A stretch of DNA of 64,000 nt, taken from assembly GCA_001899065.1 (NCBI GenBank), contig MKUZ01000031.1, positions 11,382 to 75,381 of the forward strand. Direction: 5' to 3'. Numbering within the stretch: the stretch's first letter is position 1; each line of letters begins with the position of its first letter. The stretch comes from Devosia sp. 66-22 (GTDB taxonomy: Bacteria > Pseudomonadota > Alphaproteobacteria > Rhizobiales > Devosiaceae). Positions 1 through 10,244 of the stretch are shown in pieces. Below the pieces are notes generated by a model. It did not search any database, was not told where the DNA came from, and worked only from the letters and a program-made list of their open reading frames with translations. The position numbers and the translations under genes are program-made.

Positions 1-1
1 C

Positions 2-1636
2 CAGTTCCGCGTTCTCAACCGCCGTAAGGGCCCGGCCGTCCGCGGCCCGCGTGCGCAGGCGGATCGCAAGCTCTACAAACAGGCAATGCAGGCTGAGCTC
101 GGTGCGCAGCCGAACTTGACGATCATCGAGGGTGAAGTCGATGACCTCGTTGTCGACGCCGGCAATATAACAGGAGTCATCCTGCTCGACGGGCGCCGGT
201 TTTCGACCACGTCGGTGGTCTTGACGACCGGAACCTTCCTCCGCGGCCTTATCCATCGCGGCGAGGAGACCATCCCGGCTGGCCGTGTCGGCGAGAAGCC
301 GGTCCTGGGTCTGTCGACGCGGCTCGAGGCGCTGGGCCTGCGGTTGGGACGGCTGAAGACGGGCACGCCGGCGCGTCTCGACGGAACGTCCATCGACTTT
401 ACGGTGCTCGAAACACAGCCCGGCGACGACCCGCCGGAGCCGTTTTCGTCGCTGACGACGGCAATTACGACGCCGCAGATCAACTGCCACATCACGCGTA
501 CGTCGGCCGAGACGCACCGCATCATCGCCGACAATATCCATCGCTCCGCCATGTATTCCGGCCGGATTCAGAGCCGTGGGCCGCGCTATTGCCCCTCGAT
601 CGAGGATAAGATCGTCCGGTTCGCTGATCGCGACACGCACCAGATCTTCCTCGAGCCCGAGGGCCTCGACGACCCGACGATCTATCCTAACGGCCTCTCG
701 ACCTCCCTGCCCGCCGAGGTGCAGGAGGCGTTCCTCAAGACCATGCCGGGCCTCGAGAACGTCCGCATCATCCGGCCGGGCTACGCGATCGAATACGACT
801 ATGTCGACCCGCGCGAGCTCCGGGCCACGCTGGAGCTGAAGCGGCTGCCGGGCCTCTATCTGGCCGGTCAGATCAATGGCACGACAGGCTACGAGGAGGC
901 CGCCGCACAGGGGCTCCTGGCGGGCGCCAATGCCGGCCTTCGGGCCCGCGGCGAGGAGCAGATCATCCTCTCCCGCACGGAGTCCTATCTCGGCGTCATG
1001 GTTGACGATCTCATAACGCGAGGCGTAGCCGAACCGTACCGCATGTTCACGTCGCGGGCTGAGTTTCGCCTGCATCTGCGCAGCGACAACGCGGACCAGC
1101 GGCTAACGAGGCTCGGCATCGACAAGGGGTTGGTCGGTGAGACTCGTCAAGCAGCTTTCGAGTCGAAGGTCGCTGCGCTTGACGGCGGCCGGAGACTGCT
1201 CGATGCGCTGACGATGACGCCAACCGAGGCGCGCAAGAATGGCGTCGTGGTCAATGCCGACGGCCAGCGCCGCAGCGCGTTCGATCTGCTGGCCTATCCT
1301 GACGTCACCGTCGAGGATGTCACCCGCCTCTGGCCCGAGATTGGGGCGATTGGAACGCCGATTCTGGAGCAGCTTTCCATCGATGCGCAGTATGCGGTGT
1401 ATCTGGAGCGGCAGCGCGCCGATGTTGCGGCCATGCGGCGCGATGAGGCCGTCGGTATTCCCGACTGGCTGGATTATAGCATGATTCCGGGACTTTCCGC
1501 CGAGCTCCGGCAGAAGCTGACGCAACACAAGCCGGCGACAATGGCGCAGGCTCAGGCGCTTGAGGGGATGACGCCGGCAGCGGCGACCCTCCTCCTTGCC
1601 ATCATCCGCCGGGGCGCGCTTCGCAAAGCCGGATGA
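2..1636 (+). CDS. mnmG: tRNA uridine-5-carboxymethylaminomethyl synthesis enzyme MnmG (5' truncated by window edge)
   Basis: FAD-dependent partner of MnmE that installs the (carboxymethyl)aminomethyl group on U34 of certain tRNAs. The reading frame is already open at base 2, and the 544 residues visible are the C-terminal part of a protein usually about 620 residues long, so the N-terminal FAD-binding GxGxxG segment lies outside the window. Family signatures seen are [16 protein letters not shown], the late FAD-site stretch [17 protein letters not shown], and [20 protein letters not shown], followed by the helical C-terminal domain that contacts MnmE. Its TGA overlaps the rsmG start (ATGA), so the two are co-translated. 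mnmE is expected just upstream. Confidence 0.97.
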   Translation, partial: QFRVLNRRKGPAVRGPRAQADRKLYKQAMQAELGAQPNLTIIEGEVDDLVVDAGNITGVILLDGRRFSTTSVVLTTGTFLRGLIHRGEETIPAGRVGEKPVLGLSTRLEALGLRLGRLKTGTPARLDGTSIDFTVLETQPGDDPPEPFSSLTTAITTPQINCHITRTSAETHRIIADNIHRSAMYSGRIQSRGPRYCPSIEDKIVRFADRDTHQIFLEPEGLDDPTIYPNGLSTSLPAEVQEAFLKTMPGLENVRIIRPGYAIEYDYVDPRELRATLELKRLPGLYLAGQINGTTGYEEAAAQGLLAGANAGLRARGEEQIILSRTESYLGVMVDDLITRGVAEPYRMFTSRAEFRLHLRSDNADQRLTRLGIDKGLVGETRQAAFESKVAALDGGRRLLDALTMTPTEARKNGVVVNADGQRRSAFDLLAYPDVTVEDVTRLWPEIGAIGTPILEQLSIDAQYAVYLERQRADVAAMRRDEAVGIPDWLDYSMIPGLSAELRQKLTQHKPATMAQAQALEGMTPAAATLLLAIIRRGALRKAG

Positions 1637-2220
1637 GCCAGCAGGACGACCTCGAGCGCTACGCTGCGCTCCTCCGCAAATGGAATGCGGTCCAGAATCT
1701 CGTTTCACGTGAAACAGTGGACGAGCTGTGGCCGCGCCATATAGCGGACTCGCTGCAGGTGATGCGGTACGTGCGCGACAGCGACCGGGCCGTCATCGAC
1801 CTGGGCTCCGGCGGCGGCTTCCCGGCGATTCCGATGGCCATCGCGTCTCGGGGAGCGGAACGCCGATTCACTCTGGTCGAGCCGATCGCCAAGAAGGCGT
1901 CGTTCCTTCGCACGGTGGCGCGCGAGCTTGGTCTTCCGGTGACCATCGAGGCCAGGCGCGCCGAGCAGATTGATTCACGTGAAACATTCGACCTCGTCAC
2001 GTCGCGGGCGCTGGCCTCGCTGCCAGAGCTGCTCCACCTTTCACTGCCCTTTGCTCGCGATTCGGGACATTTCCTGCTGCACAAGGGCCGGAATTACCGT
2101 CAAGAACTTGACGCGGCGGCTGCCAAATTCCACTTCGATGTGGTAGTTCATTCCAGCGAGTCCGATCCCGAGGGCGTGATCCTCGAAATCACCAACTTGC
2201 GAGCCAAATCAGCCGCTTAG
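1633..2220 (+). CDS. rsmG: 16S rRNA (guanine527-N7)-methyltransferase RsmG (GidB)
   Basis: Methylates G527 of 16S rRNA using S-adenosylmethionine; loss in other bacteria gives low-level streptomycin resistance. The 195-residue product has the RsmG start ([20 protein letters not shown]), the HIADSL motif and SAM motif [15 protein letters not shown] near residues 54-67, which is normal length and order for the family. It overlaps mnmG by 4 bases and is followed 14 bases later by parA. The gene body carries two parS-like 16-mers (1701-1716 and 1971-1986), both read in the same codon phase as Ser-Arg-Glu-Thr. Confidence 0.97.
   Translation: MSQQDDLERYAALLRKWNAVQNLVSRETVDELWPRHIADSLQVMRYVRDSDRAVIDLGSGGGFPAIPMAIASRGAERRFTLVEPIAKKASFLRTVARELGLPVTIEARRAEQIDSRETFDLVTSRALASLPELLHLSLPFARDSGHFLLHKGRNYRQELDAAAAKFHFDVVVHSSESDPEGVILEITNLRAKSAA
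1701..1716. promoter_or_regulatory. parS: parS centromere-like site 1 (inside rsmG)
   Basis: The 16-mer CGTTTCACGTGAAACA matches the widely conserved parS sequence TGTTTCACGTGAAACA at 15 of 16 positions and contains the perfect 14-bp palindrome GTTTCACGTGAAAC. It lies 0.5 kb upstream of parA, where ParB-CTP clamps are expected to load. It is embedded in rsmG coding sequence (Val-Ser-Arg-Glu-Thr). Confidence 0.88.
1971..1986. promoter_or_regulatory. parS: parS centromere-like site 2 (inside rsmG)
   Basis: TGATTCACGTGAAACA matches the parS consensus at 15 of 16 positions, with a single change in the left arm. It is 270 bases from site 1 and in the same codon phase (Asp-Ser-Arg-Glu-Thr). Paired sites close to parAB are common in alphaproteobacteria. 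Confidence 0.85.
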
Positions 2221-2234
2221 CGGCAGGAGACAGC

Positions 2235-3035
2235 GTGGCTGCACGCATCATCACACTGGCCAACCAGAAGGGCGGCGTCGGCAAGACGACCACCGCGATC
2301 AACCTCGCCACGGCCCTTGCCGCCATCGGCGAGCGCGTGCTGATCGTCGATCTCGACCCCCAGGGCAACGCCTCCACGGGTCTGGGAGTCGATCGGCGCG
2401 ACCGCGATGTTTCGTCCTACGACCTCATGGTGGGCGAGGCCACCGTGCGCGAAGCCGCGATGATGACGGACGTGCCGCGCGTGGCGCTGGTGCCCTCGAC
2501 CCTCGACCTGCTCGGCGTCGAACAGACGATCAGTCAGCAGCCTGATCGCGCCTTCAAATTACGCAATGCTTTCAAGGCGTTGGACCAGCTCAGCATTGAG
2601 GAGCAGGCGGTCAGCTACGTGATCATCGACTGCCCGCCTTCGCTCAATCTGCTGACGGTGAACGCGCTGGTGGCGGCCGACGCGGTCCTGGTGCCCATGC
2701 AGTGCGAGTTCTTCGCGCTCGAAGGACTGAGCCAACTCCTTCAAACCATTGAACAAATCCGGACGACGTTGAATCCGCGGCTCAAGATCCAGGGCGTCGT
2801 GATGACGATGTTCGATCGCCGCAATTCGCTCAGTGAGCAGGTGCTGCAGGATGTGCGCGGCACCATGGGTAATCTCGTCTACGATACCGTCATCCCCCGC
2901 AACGTGCGGCTCAGCGAGGCGCCGTCCTACGGCAAGCCCGCTCTGCTCTATGATCTCAAATGTGCCGGCAGCCAGGCGTATCTCCGGCTTGCCACCGAAG
3001 TCATCCGCCGCGAGCGGCAATTGAACGCTGCGTGA
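2235..3035 (+). CDS. parA: Chromosome partitioning ATPase ParA
   Basis: Walker-type ATPase that forms gradients on the nucleoid and moves ParB-parS complexes during chromosome segregation. The 266-residue product has the deviant Walker A box KGGVGKTT at residues 12-19, the A' box LIVDLDPQGNAS, and the switch region IIDCPPSLNLLT. The start is GTG, chosen because CAGGAGA lies a few bases upstream and the product begins directly at the beta strand before the P-loop. It is followed after 7 bases by parB and preceded by the parS-bearing rsmG, a standard arrangement. Confidence 0.97.
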   Translation: MAARIITLANQKGGVGKTTTAINLATALAAIGERVLIVDLDPQGNASTGLGVDRRDRDVSSYDLMVGEATVREAAMMTDVPRVALVPSTLDLLGVEQTISQQPDRAFKLRNAFKALDQLSIEEQAVSYVIIDCPPSLNLLTVNALVAADAVLVPMQCEFFALEGLSQLLQTIEQIRTTLNPRLKIQGVVMTMFDRRNSLSEQVLQDVRGTMGNLVYDTVIPRNVRLSEAPSYGKPALLYDLKCAGSQAYLRLATEVIRRERQLNAA

Positions 3036-3042
3036 GGCGCCC

Positions 3043-3912
3043 ATGGTAGAAAAGCCCAACCGACTTGGACGCGGCCTTGCCGCCCTCATCGGCGACATGG
3101 CCCCGATCGACGCGCCGCGCACCGCCGAATCGTCCTCGGCCGGCCAGAAACGCCTGCCGCTCGACTTCATCATCGCCAACCGCGCTAACCCACGGCGCGA
3201 CTTCGACAGCGACCAGCTCGACGAGCTGACCAATTCGATCCGGGAGAAGGGCGTGATGCAGCCCCTCCTCGTGCGCCCCAGCGAGGACCCCAACGTCTTC
3301 GAGATCATCGCCGGCGAACGCCGCTGGCGGGCGGCGCAGCGGGCGGGCCTGCACGATGTTCCTGTCATCATCCGCGAGGTCGATGACAAGGAAGCGCTCG
3401 AGCTCGCGATCATCGAGAACGTGCAGCGCGTCGATCTCAATCCGCTGGAAGAAGCGCTGGGCTATGAGCAGCTCATCGAGCAATTTTCCTATACGCAGCA
3501 AGACCTTGCGCAGGTCATCGGCAAGTCGCGCTCGCATGTGGCCAACACCCTACGGCTGCTCAAGCTGCCCAGGGATGTCCGCGAGATGGTCACCAGCGGG
3601 CAGCTCACGGCGGGCCATGCGCGGACGCTGATCACCGCCGAGGACCCGGCGACGCTCGCCAGGCATATCGTCGACAGCGGATTGTCGGTGCGCGAGGCGG
3701 AAAGGCTGAGCCAGAGTGGTGGCACGCCCAAAAAGGCACCCTCCGACCCGGCGCCCAAGGACACCGATACGCTCGCGATCGAAAAGCAGCTCTCGGACCA
3801 CCTTGGGCTCAAGGTGGTGATCGATCACCGCGATTCGGGCGGCAAGCTCGAGATCCGCTATCGCACGCTCGAGCAGCTCGATTCGGTGCTGACCCGGCTG
3901 ACCAGCAGCTAG
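3043..3912 (+). CDS. parB: Chromosome partitioning protein ParB
   Basis: CTP-dependent DNA clamp that loads at parS and recruits ParA and SMC. The 289-residue product starts with the conserved RLGRGLAALIGD, which in relatives contacts ParA. The N-terminal CTP-binding domain contains GERRWRAAQRAG (the GERRxRA box). A central helix-turn-helix (QDLAQVIGKSRSHVANTLRL) recognises parS, and a short C-terminal dimerisation domain follows a linker rich in Pro and Lys. Its TAG stop shares bases with the opposing holA stop (CTAG, 3909-3912). Confidence 0.97.
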   Translation: MVEKPNRLGRGLAALIGDMAPIDAPRTAESSSAGQKRLPLDFIIANRANPRRDFDSDQLDELTNSIREKGVMQPLLVRPSEDPNVFEIIAGERRWRAAQRAGLHDVPVIIREVDDKEALELAIIENVQRVDLNPLEEALGYEQLIEQFSYTQQDLAQVIGKSRSHVANTLRLLKLPRDVREMVTSGQLTAGHARTLITAEDPATLARHIVDSGLSVREAERLSQSGGTPKKAPSDPAPKDTDTLAIEKQLSDHLGLKVVIDHRDSGGKLEIRYRTLEQLDSVLTRLTSS

Positions 3913-4931
3913 TGCTGCGCCGCCATCGTCGCGAGCGCGAGGAAGACGCGGCGCACCACCGTCTCGGAGCGCCCGTAATTCTTGCGCGATTCGCCGGTGG
4001 CGTCGTGCAGGCGCGCCATTGCCAGTGCGAGTGAAGCGTCGCTCCACAGCCGCAATTGCTGCTCCATCGCCGAGCGGCGCGAGAAATGCGGCTTGGGCCG
4101 CGCGCCGTCGAGCACGTCACGTACGCCGACCCCGGAATCGACCACTGTCCGCCAGCGGCGAAGCTGGGCGAAGTGCAGCATCACGCTCGCCAGCAATTGC
4201 TGCGGATTGATGGTCGCCGCGAGCGCGCGCGACAGCCCGAGGTCGAGCCTTTCGGCGTGCCCGGTGCCGATGGCATCGGCGATCTCATCGAGCACCAGCG
4301 CGGTGTTGTCAGCGCACAGCGTCAGCACATCGTCGCGCGTTAGACTCTTGCTCTGGTCGGCATAGAGCACGAGCTTTTCGATCTCGCGCCGCGTCACTTC
4401 GCGGTCGTTGCCCAGCTGGTCGCGCAGCGTGGCTGCGACATCGGGCTCGGCGCGGATTCCCGCCGCAGCAAAGCTCTCATTGATCAGCCGCAGGATCGTC
4501 TCGTCGCTGTCGGCGTAGCACGGCAGGGCGCGGCCGGTCCTCGCGCCTTCGACCAGCGCGCGCAGCGCATCGCGGGGCGTCAAATTTCCCGCCTCTAGAA
4601 CGACGATCGCCCCGGATAGATCGGACGCCAGCTCGCCGAGCGGCACGACGCTGCCTTTCCCCGCGTTGCGCACGCGGACGACGCGCTTCTCGCCGAACAA
4701 GGACGACGTTCTAGCCTCGACCAGGAGACGCCCGGGATCGCTGTCGATCTCGCCGCCGTCGAGCGTCACCAGCCCCATGCCGTCGCTCTCCGCGCCTGCA
4801 TAGTGGCGCACGAGGCGCTGCGCGGTCTCGCGCACGAGGCCGGTATCGGGGCCGTAGACGAGCAGGATGCCGGCGTCGAGGTCGGGCCGCTTGAGGAAGC
4901 GCTCGACCTCGTGCGCCTTGAGTGCCGTCAC
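3909..4931 (-). CDS. holA: DNA polymerase III delta subunit
   Basis: Clamp-loader subunit that opens the beta sliding clamp. The frame remains open far upstream, but the homologous part begins at GTG 4931 ([18 protein letters not shown]), giving 340 residues, the usual HolA length. That start makes a GTGA overlap with the upstream lptE stop. Recognisable segments are ILLVYGPDTGLVRETAQRL near the N-terminus and the three-domain AAA+-like fold with LGNDREVTRREIEKLVLYAD. The lptE-holA pairing after leuS is typical of alphaproteobacteria. The gene converges on parB and shares its stop bases with it. Confidence 0.93.
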   Translation of the reverse strand: MTALKAHEVERFLKRPDLDAGILLVYGPDTGLVRETAQRLVRHYAGAESDGMGLVTLDGGEIDSDPGRLLVEARTSSLFGEKRVVRVRNAGKGSVVPLGELASDLSGAIVVLEAGNLTPRDALRALVEGARTGRALPCYADSDETILRLINESFAAAGIRAEPDVAATLRDQLGNDREVTRREIEKLVLYADQSKSLTRDDVLTLCADNTALVLDEIADAIGTGHAERLDLGLSRALAATINPQQLLASVMLHFAQLRRWRTVVDSGVGVRDVLDGARPKPHFSRRSAMEQQLRLWSDASLALAMARLHDATGESRKNYGRSETVVRRVFLALATMAAQH

Positions 4932-5422
4932 TTCGCCAGCGCGGCGATGATCTCGAGCCGCAGCGTGTCGGCCAGCAGCAGCGCCGCCTGCCGCTCGGCG
5001 CTCTCGGTGGCCTGCTGGTTGGCAAGCACCTGCGCGCCGTGGGTGAGGTCGGCGGTCTGGGAGCGCGTCGCCGAGAGGAGCACCGTGCCGTCGGGCGCCG
5101 TCACGGTGACGGCCGCCGTCACCGTGACCTGGCGCTGGTTGACCGGCGAGGGGACGAGATCGTTGGTCAGCGCTCCGGCGCCGCTCCAGGCCGCGACCTT
5201 GACGAGCGGCACGCTGCCCTCGGCCTTGCCCAGGCGCAGTGCGAGGTCCTGGTAGATGGTACGCTCGAGCACATTGCCCGGGGCCGCATAGGCCACGTCG
5301 ACGCGTGCGGCGCCAATGCCGGCGTCGCTGTAGACAGGACGCAGGCCCGTGCATGCGGCCAGCGGCCCGACCAGTGCCACCGCCAGCAGCGCTGCACCCA
5401 CCGCCCGGTTAAGCGACGACAT
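4928..5422 (-). CDS. lptE: LPS-assembly lipoprotein LptE
   Basis: Outer-membrane lipoprotein that plugs the LptD barrel and helps insert lipopolysaccharide. The 164-residue product has a signal peptide with a lipobox (ALVGPLAAC, Cys at residue 24) followed by GLRPVYSD, the common start of alphaproteobacterial LptE. It overlaps the end of leuS by 14 bases and the start of holA by 4, so leuS-lptE-holA form one tightly coupled operon. Sequence conservation in this family is weak, so the call rests on lipobox, length and neighbours. Confidence 0.9.
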   Translation of the reverse strand: MSSLNRAVGAALLAVALVGPLAACTGLRPVYSDAGIGAARVDVAYAAPGNVLERTIYQDLALRLGKAEGSVPLVKVAAWSGAGALTNDLVPSPVNQRQVTVTAAVTVTAPDGTVLLSATRSQTADLTHGAQVLANQQATESAERQAALLLADTLRLEIIAALAK

Positions 5423-8036
5423 TGACGATCCTGTCGGGCACGATGATCACCTTGCGTGGCGGCTTGCCGTCCAGCATGCGGGCAACCGCGTCCAGAGACA
5501 AGGCCTGTTTCTCGACCAGGTCGCCGGGCGTGCCCTTGGCAACGCTGATCTCGCCGCGGCGCTTGCCGTTGACCTGCACCGCCATCACCACCGTGTCATC
5601 GACGAGCAGCGCCGGGTCGACGGCCGGCCAGGCCGCATCGGCGACCATGCCGGACTTGCCCAGCGCGGCCCAGCAGGTCTCGGCCAAATGCGGCATCATC
5701 GGCGCGATCAGCTGCACCAGCTTGCCGACGCCCTCGGCCAGCACAGTGCTGCCATTGGCGGTGGGCGCCGCTTCCAGCGTCGCGGCAAATTTGGCGAGGC
5801 CATTGCTCAGCTCGTAGATCTGGGCGACGGCGCTGTTGAAGCGCAGGCCCTCGATGCTCTCGCCGACGGCATGCACGGCGCGGTGGGTCAGCTTGCCGAT
5901 CGCCTCGATCTCAGTCGCGGCCGATTCGCCGCTCGCCGGCAGCCCGGCAATTTCGATCGCCTCATGCACCAGCTTCCAGACGCGCTGCTGGAAGCGGCCG
6001 GCGCCTTCGATGCCGGCCTCGGTCCATTGCACGTCGCGCTCGGGCGGCGAGTCCGACAGCATGAACCAACGCGCGGTGTCGGCGCCGTAGGTGCGGACGA
6101 TCTCATCGGGGTCGACGACGTTCTTCTTGGACTTCGACATCTTCTCGATCGAGCCGATCTCGATCGGTGCGCCGGTCGTCGCATGCCGCGCATGGCGGCC
6201 CTCGCCCATGCCCTCGAGCACGATCTCGGAGGGCAGCACCCAATCGCCGCTCTGGTCGCGATAGGTCTCGTGCACCACCATGCCCTGGGTGAACATGCCC
6301 CGGAACGGCTCGTCCATGTCGAGATGACCGGTCTTGCTCATCGCGCGTGCGAAGAAGCGCGAGTAGAGAAGGTGCAAAATAGCGTGTTCTACACCGCCGA
6401 TATACTGATCGACCGGCAGCCAGCGATTGGCGACCGCCGGAACCGTCGGCGTCGCGGCGCGCGGCGCGGTGAAGCGCGCGAAATACCAGGACGAGTCCAC
6501 GAAGGTATCCATCGTATCCGTCTCGCGGCGCGCCGGCTTGCCGCACACCGGGCAGCTCACATGCTTCCAGGTCGGATGGTGGTCGAGCGGGTTGCCGGGC
6601 TTGTCGAAGGTCACGTCGTCGGGCAGCACCACCGGCAGCTGGTCGTCGGGCACCAGCACGGGGCCGTGCTCGTCGCAATGGATCACCGGGATCGGGCAGC
6701 CCCAATAGCGCTGGCGCGACACGCCCCAGTCGCGCAGGCGATAGTTGGTCTCGACCACGCCCTGGGCGCGGTTGCCGATCTGGATGCCGCCGAAATGGCT
6801 GGCGATGCGCGCCTTGGCGTCCTCGATGCTCAAGCCGTCGAGGAAGCCCGAATGGAAGATCGAGCCGGGGCCGGTATAGGCCTCGCTGCCGACACTGAAA
6901 GTCGCCGGATCCTCGCCCTCGGGCAGCACCACGGGGATGACGTTCAGCTCGTATTTGCGCGCGAAATCGAGGTCGCGCTGGTCGTGCGCCGGGCAGCCGA
7001 AGATGGCGCCGGTGCCGTAGTCCATCAGCACGAAGTTCGCGACGTAGACAGGCAGCGTTTCGCCCGCCTTGACCGGGTGCTTCACCGTCAGTCCGGTGAA
7101 ATAGCCCTGCTTTTCAGCCTTCTCGATGTCGGCTGTGGCGGTGCCCTGGCGGTGGCACTCGTCGATGAAGGCCTTGAGGGCCGGGTCGGCCGCCGCCAGC
7201 TCGGTCGCGAGCGGGTGGTCGGGCGACAGCGCCACGAAGCTCGCCCCGAAGATCGTGTCGGGGCGGGTGGTGAACACTTCGATCGTCGGCGCGCCGGTCT
7301 TGCCGTTACCGTCGAGCTCGAACAGCAGCCGCAGACCCTCGGACTTGCCGATCCAGTTGCGCTGCATGATGCGCACCTTGTCGGGCCAGCCGTCGAGGCC
7401 GTCGATCGCCTTGAGCAGATCCTCCGAATAATCGGAGATGCGGAAGAACCACTGGGTCAGCTCGCGCTGCTCGACCAGGGCGCCCGAGCGCCAGCCGCGG
7501 CCGTCGATCACCTGTTCGTTGGCGAGCACTGTCTCGTCCACCGGGTCCCAGTTCACCTTGGACTGCTTGCGGGTCACCAGCCCCGCTCGCATCATGTCGG
7601 TGAACAGCTTCTGCTGCTGGGCATAGTAGTCGACGTCGCAGGTGGCGAATTCGCGCGACCAGTCGAAGCTCAGACCCATGGTCTTGAGCTGCGTCTTCAT
7701 CGCGTCGATGTTGGCGTAGGTCCAGGTCTTGGGGTGGCTGCCGGTCTGCTTGGCGGCATTCTCGGCCGGCAGGCCGAAGGCGTCCCAGCCCATGGGGTGG
7801 AGGACGTTGAAGCCCCTGGCGCGGCGATAGCGCGCAATCACGTCGCCCATGGCGTAGTTGCGCACATGGCCCATATGGATGCGCCCGGACGGATAGGGAA
7901 ACATCTCGAGCACGTAATAGGGCTCGCGCGGGTCATCATTGCTCACCTCGAAGGACTTGCTGTCCTCCCAGGCCTTTTGCCAGCGCGGCTCCTCGACACG
8001 CGGATTGTAGCGCTCGATCGGTTTCACTTGAGACAC
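5409..8036 (-). CDS. leuS: Leucyl-tRNA synthetase
   Basis: Class I aminoacyl-tRNA synthetase that charges tRNA-Leu and edits mischarged products. The 875-residue product is full length. The HIGH motif appears as [14 protein letters not shown] near residue 50, the CP1 editing domain has the threonine-rich [13 protein letters not shown], the zinc-like segment is CPVCGKP, and the KMSKS loop is [15 protein letters not shown]. The C-terminal anticodon-binding and LeuS-specific domains are intact. It is the first gene of leuS-lptE-holA and diverges from yggS across 84 bases that should hold both promoters. Confidence 0.98.
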   Translation of the reverse strand: MSQVKPIERYNPRVEEPRWQKAWEDSKSFEVSNDDPREPYYVLEMFPYPSGRIHMGHVRNYAMGDVIARYRRARGFNVLHPMGWDAFGLPAENAAKQTGSHPKTWTYANIDAMKTQLKTMGLSFDWSREFATCDVDYYAQQQKLFTDMMRAGLVTRKQSKVNWDPVDETVLANEQVIDGRGWRSGALVEQRELTQWFFRISDYSEDLLKAIDGLDGWPDKVRIMQRNWIGKSEGLRLLFELDGNGKTGAPTIEVFTTRPDTIFGASFVALSPDHPLATELAAADPALKAFIDECHRQGTATADIEKAEKQGYFTGLTVKHPVKAGETLPVYVANFVLMDYGTGAIFGCPAHDQRDLDFARKYELNVIPVVLPEGEDPATFSVGSEAYTGPGSIFHSGFLDGLSIEDAKARIASHFGGIQIGNRAQGVVETNYRLRDWGVSRQRYWGCPIPVIHCDEHGPVLVPDDQLPVVLPDDVTFDKPGNPLDHHPTWKHVSCPVCGKPARRETDTMDTFVDSSWYFARFTAPRAATPTVPAVANRWLPVDQYIGGVEHAILHLLYSRFFARAMSKTGHLDMDEPFRGMFTQGMVVHETYRDQSGDWVLPSEIVLEGMGEGRHARHATTGAPIEIGSIEKMSKSKKNVVDPDEIVRTYGADTARWFMLSDSPPERDVQWTEAGIEGAGRFQQRVWKLVHEAIEIAGLPASGESAATEIEAIGKLTHRAVHAVGESIEGLRFNSAVAQIYELSNGLAKFAATLEAAPTANGSTVLAEGVGKLVQLIAPMMPHLAETCWAALGKSGMVADAAWPAVDPALLVDDTVVMAVQVNGKRRGEISVAKGTPGDLVEKQALSLDAVARMLDGKPPRKVIIVPDRIVNVVA

Positions 8037-8120
8037 GTCCTTGGAGCGGCAAAGAGTTGCTTTGCCGGGGTTTTCTGGGGTAGCGGACCCTCTACACTAA
8101 ACGGGTAAACGGTCAACAGC

Positions 8121-8798
8121 ATGGCGATCGACAACGCCGCCGAACGGCTCGACATCATCCGCTCGCGGATCGAGCGGGCGCGCCGCCGCTTCGGTCCGCC
8201 GCCTGCACGGGTCGAGCTGGTTGCGGTCAGCAAAACCTTCGCCGCCGACGACGTCCGGCCGTTCCTCGACGCCGGGCAGCGCGTGTTCGGCGAGAACCGG
8301 GTGCAGGAAGCCGCGGCCAAATGGCCCGGACTGCGGGGCTCCTATGACGGCATAGAATTGCATCTGATCGGACCGCTGCAGTCCAACAAGGCGAAGGAGG
8401 CCGTGGCGCTGTTCGATGTGATCGAAACGGTCGACCGCGAGAAGATCGCCGTGGCGCTCAAGGCAGAGATGGACCGGATGGGAAAGCGGCCGCGCCTTCT
8501 TGTCCAGGTCAATATCGGGCTCGAGCCGCAAAAGGCGGGTATCGCGCCGGCCGAGGCCGTCGCCTTCGTCGCCCGCTGCCGGGACGTGCACGGCCTCGCC
8601 ATCGAGGGCGTGATGGCCATTCCACCCGAAGGCGTGCCGTCCGGGCCCTATTTCGCCCACATGGCTGAACTTGCCGCCGCGGCGGGGGCGACAACGCTGT
8701 CGATGGGGATGAGCGCCGATTTCGAGACCGCGATCGCCATGGGAGCCACCCATGTGCGGGTCGGCAGCGCCCTGTTCGGCCACCGGTCGGCGCCGTGA
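8121..8798 (+). CDS. yggS: YggS-family pyridoxal-5'-phosphate homeostasis protein
   Basis: Cytosolic PLP-binding protein of the alanine-racemase-fold type III family that buffers vitamin B6 vitamers. The 225-residue product carries the PLP lysine in VAVSKTF (Lys38), HLIGPLQSNKAKEA, and the phosphate-binding end LSMGMSADFETAIAMGATHVRVGSALFG. Length and motif order are normal. It overlaps the following acetyltransferase gene by 4 bases (GTGA), suggesting co-translation. Confidence 0.95.
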   Translation: MAIDNAAERLDIIRSRIERARRRFGPPPARVELVAVSKTFAADDVRPFLDAGQRVFGENRVQEAAAKWPGLRGSYDGIELHLIGPLQSNKAKEAVALFDVIETVDREKIAVALKAEMDRMGKRPRLLVQVNIGLEPQKAGIAPAEAVAFVARCRDVHGLAIEGVMAIPPEGVPSGPYFAHMAELAAAAGATTLSMGMSADFETAIAMGATHVRVGSALFGHRSAP

Positions 8799-9340
8799 GC
8801 GAAATCTTCGCCGTCACCGAGCGGCTGATCCTGCGCGACTATCGGCCCGAGGCCGTCCCACCCTACGTCGCGCTCAGCGCCGATCCCCAGGTGATGCGCT
8901 ATCTGGGCAGGCCCCGGCCGGCGGCCGAATGCGCGGCGGAGCTCGCGGCGATCGCGAAGCAATATGCCGCCATAGGATATGGCATGCTGGCGGTCGAGCG
9001 CCGCGGAGACGGGGCCTTTCTCGGCATCTGCGGGCTTTCGGTCGAGCACTGGTACCCCGACGATCTGCAGATCGGCTGGCGCCTGTTCCCGCGTTACTGG
9101 GGCCAGGGCTACGCCACCGAGGCAGCGCTGGTCTGGCGCGACCACGCCTTCAACGGGGACATCGCACGGCTCATCTCCATCTCGGATGTCCCCAATACGC
9201 GCAGTCACCGGCTGATGCAGCGCCTGGGGATGCGGCTCGACCACACGGCGACGCTGACGGACGACCGGGAGACGTTCGCGGCCCATGTCTACGCCCTTCC
9301 TCGACAGGAATGGGTGTCGCTCGGGAAACTCCAGGGGTAG
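8795..9340 (+). CDS. GNAT-family N-acetyltransferase
   Basis: A 181-residue protein of the RimJ/RimL-like GNAT branch. The acetyl-CoA-binding motif A is visible as LFPRYWGQGYATEAALVWRD, with the preceding core strand GICGLSVEHWYPDDLQIGWRL and the later ISISDVPNTRSHRLMQRLGM, characteristic of acetyltransferases acting on alpha-amino groups or small molecules. The start is GTG 8795, overlapping the yggS stop. The substrate cannot be told from sequence; translational coupling to yggS is the only context. Confidence 0.9.
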   Translation: MSEIFAVTERLILRDYRPEAVPPYVALSADPQVMRYLGRPRPAAECAAELAAIAKQYAAIGYGMLAVERRGDGAFLGICGLSVEHWYPDDLQIGWRLFPRYWGQGYATEAALVWRDHAFNGDIARLISISDVPNTRSHRLMQRLGMRLDHTATLTDDRETFAAHVYALPRQEWVSLGKLQG

Positions 9341-9400
9341 CTGGCGCGTTGCTCCAGGCGTCACCATCTTGTGACTGGTCGGTGTTGGTGCGCCGGCTTA

Positions 9401-9413
9401 ACTCACGTTGAGT
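9401..9413. promoter_or_regulatory. Palindrome ACTCA-CGT-TGAGT in the cenR leader
   Basis: A perfect 5-bp inverted repeat with a 3-bp centre, ending 19 bases before the chosen cenR start. It overlaps an alternative in-frame GTG at 9412. It could be an operator or an mRNA hairpin close to the ribosome-binding site; no factor is assigned. Confidence 0.35.
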
Positions 9414-9432
9414 GAATAGTCAGGAGCTGCCC

Positions 9433-10116
9433 ATGATCCGCCGCCGCATTTTCCTGGTCGATGACGATGCCGACCTGAGGAAAACGCTGATGGATCAACT
9501 CATGCACTATCGCGAGTTCGACCTCATCGAGGCGGCGACCGCCAACGACGCGATCCGCAAGGTGCGCGACATCAATGTCGACCTGATGCTGCTCGATGTC
9601 GGGCTGCCCGACATGGACGGGCGCGAGGCGGTCAAGATCCTCCGCCGCGACGGGTTCAAGAGCCCGATCATCATGCTGACCGGGCACGACAGCGATTCCG
9701 ACGAGATCCTCGGCCTCGAATCTGGGGCCAACGACTATGTCACCAAGCCCTTCCGCTTCTCGGTGCTGCTTGCCCGCATCCGGGCCGCGCTGCGCCAGCA
9801 CGACCAGAGCGAGGACGTGGTGTTCACCATCGGGCCCTACAGCTTCCAGCCTGCCAACAAGGTGCTCGAGGCGCAGGATGGCGGCAAGGTCCGGCTCACC
9901 GACAAGGAAACCTCGATCCTCAAATACCTCTACCGCCAGGGGCCCAAGACCATCACGCGCGACGTCCTGCTCAAGGAAGTATGGGGGTATAACAACCGGG
10001 TGACGACGCACACGCTCGAAACCCACATCTACCGCCTGCGCCAGAAGATCGAGCGGGATCCGTCAAATGCCCGGCTCCTCGTCACCGAAGAGGGCGGCTA
10101 CCGGCTCGTTCCCTAG
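9433..10116 (+). CDS. cenR: OmpR/PhoB-family response regulator, CenR-like
   Basis: Two-component response regulator; in Caulobacter and Brucella, CenR controls cell-envelope functions. The 227-residue product has a receiver domain with acidic pocket VDDDAD, phospho-acceptor Asp55 (LLDVGLPDMDG) and Lys105 (YVTKPF), then a winged-helix domain with VTTHTLETHIYRLRQKIE and the C-terminal hairpin EEGGYRLV. The receiver-DNA-binding sequence resembles CenR more than PhoB or CtrA. ATG 9433 is preferred over GTG 9412 because AGGAG sits 7 bases upstream. No histidine kinase is adjacent, so its partner is encoded elsewhere. Confidence 0.85.
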   Translation: MIRRRIFLVDDDADLRKTLMDQLMHYREFDLIEAATANDAIRKVRDINVDLMLLDVGLPDMDGREAVKILRRDGFKSPIIMLTGHDSDSDEILGLESGANDYVTKPFRFSVLLARIRAALRQHDQSEDVVFTIGPYSFQPANKVLEAQDGGKVRLTDKETSILKYLYRQGPKTITRDVLLKEVWGYNNRVTTHTLETHIYRLRQKIERDPSNARLLVTEEGGYRLVP

Positions 10117-10244
10117 GGGCGGCCGGCTTTCCCCTGCCCCAAGTCACCAAATCGACGAAAACCGTTCTCGCAATGGGAGCGGCGTGCTCTATATCAGGGC
10201 CCTGAGGCCGCGGGCGGCGGCCGGGTAAACTGGTAACGGGCAGG

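Noticed and set aside
5349-8108. Open frame of 919 codons on the plus strand opposite leuS
   Set aside because: Antisense shadow of leuS; no family motif, and composition is typical of a reverse-complement frame.
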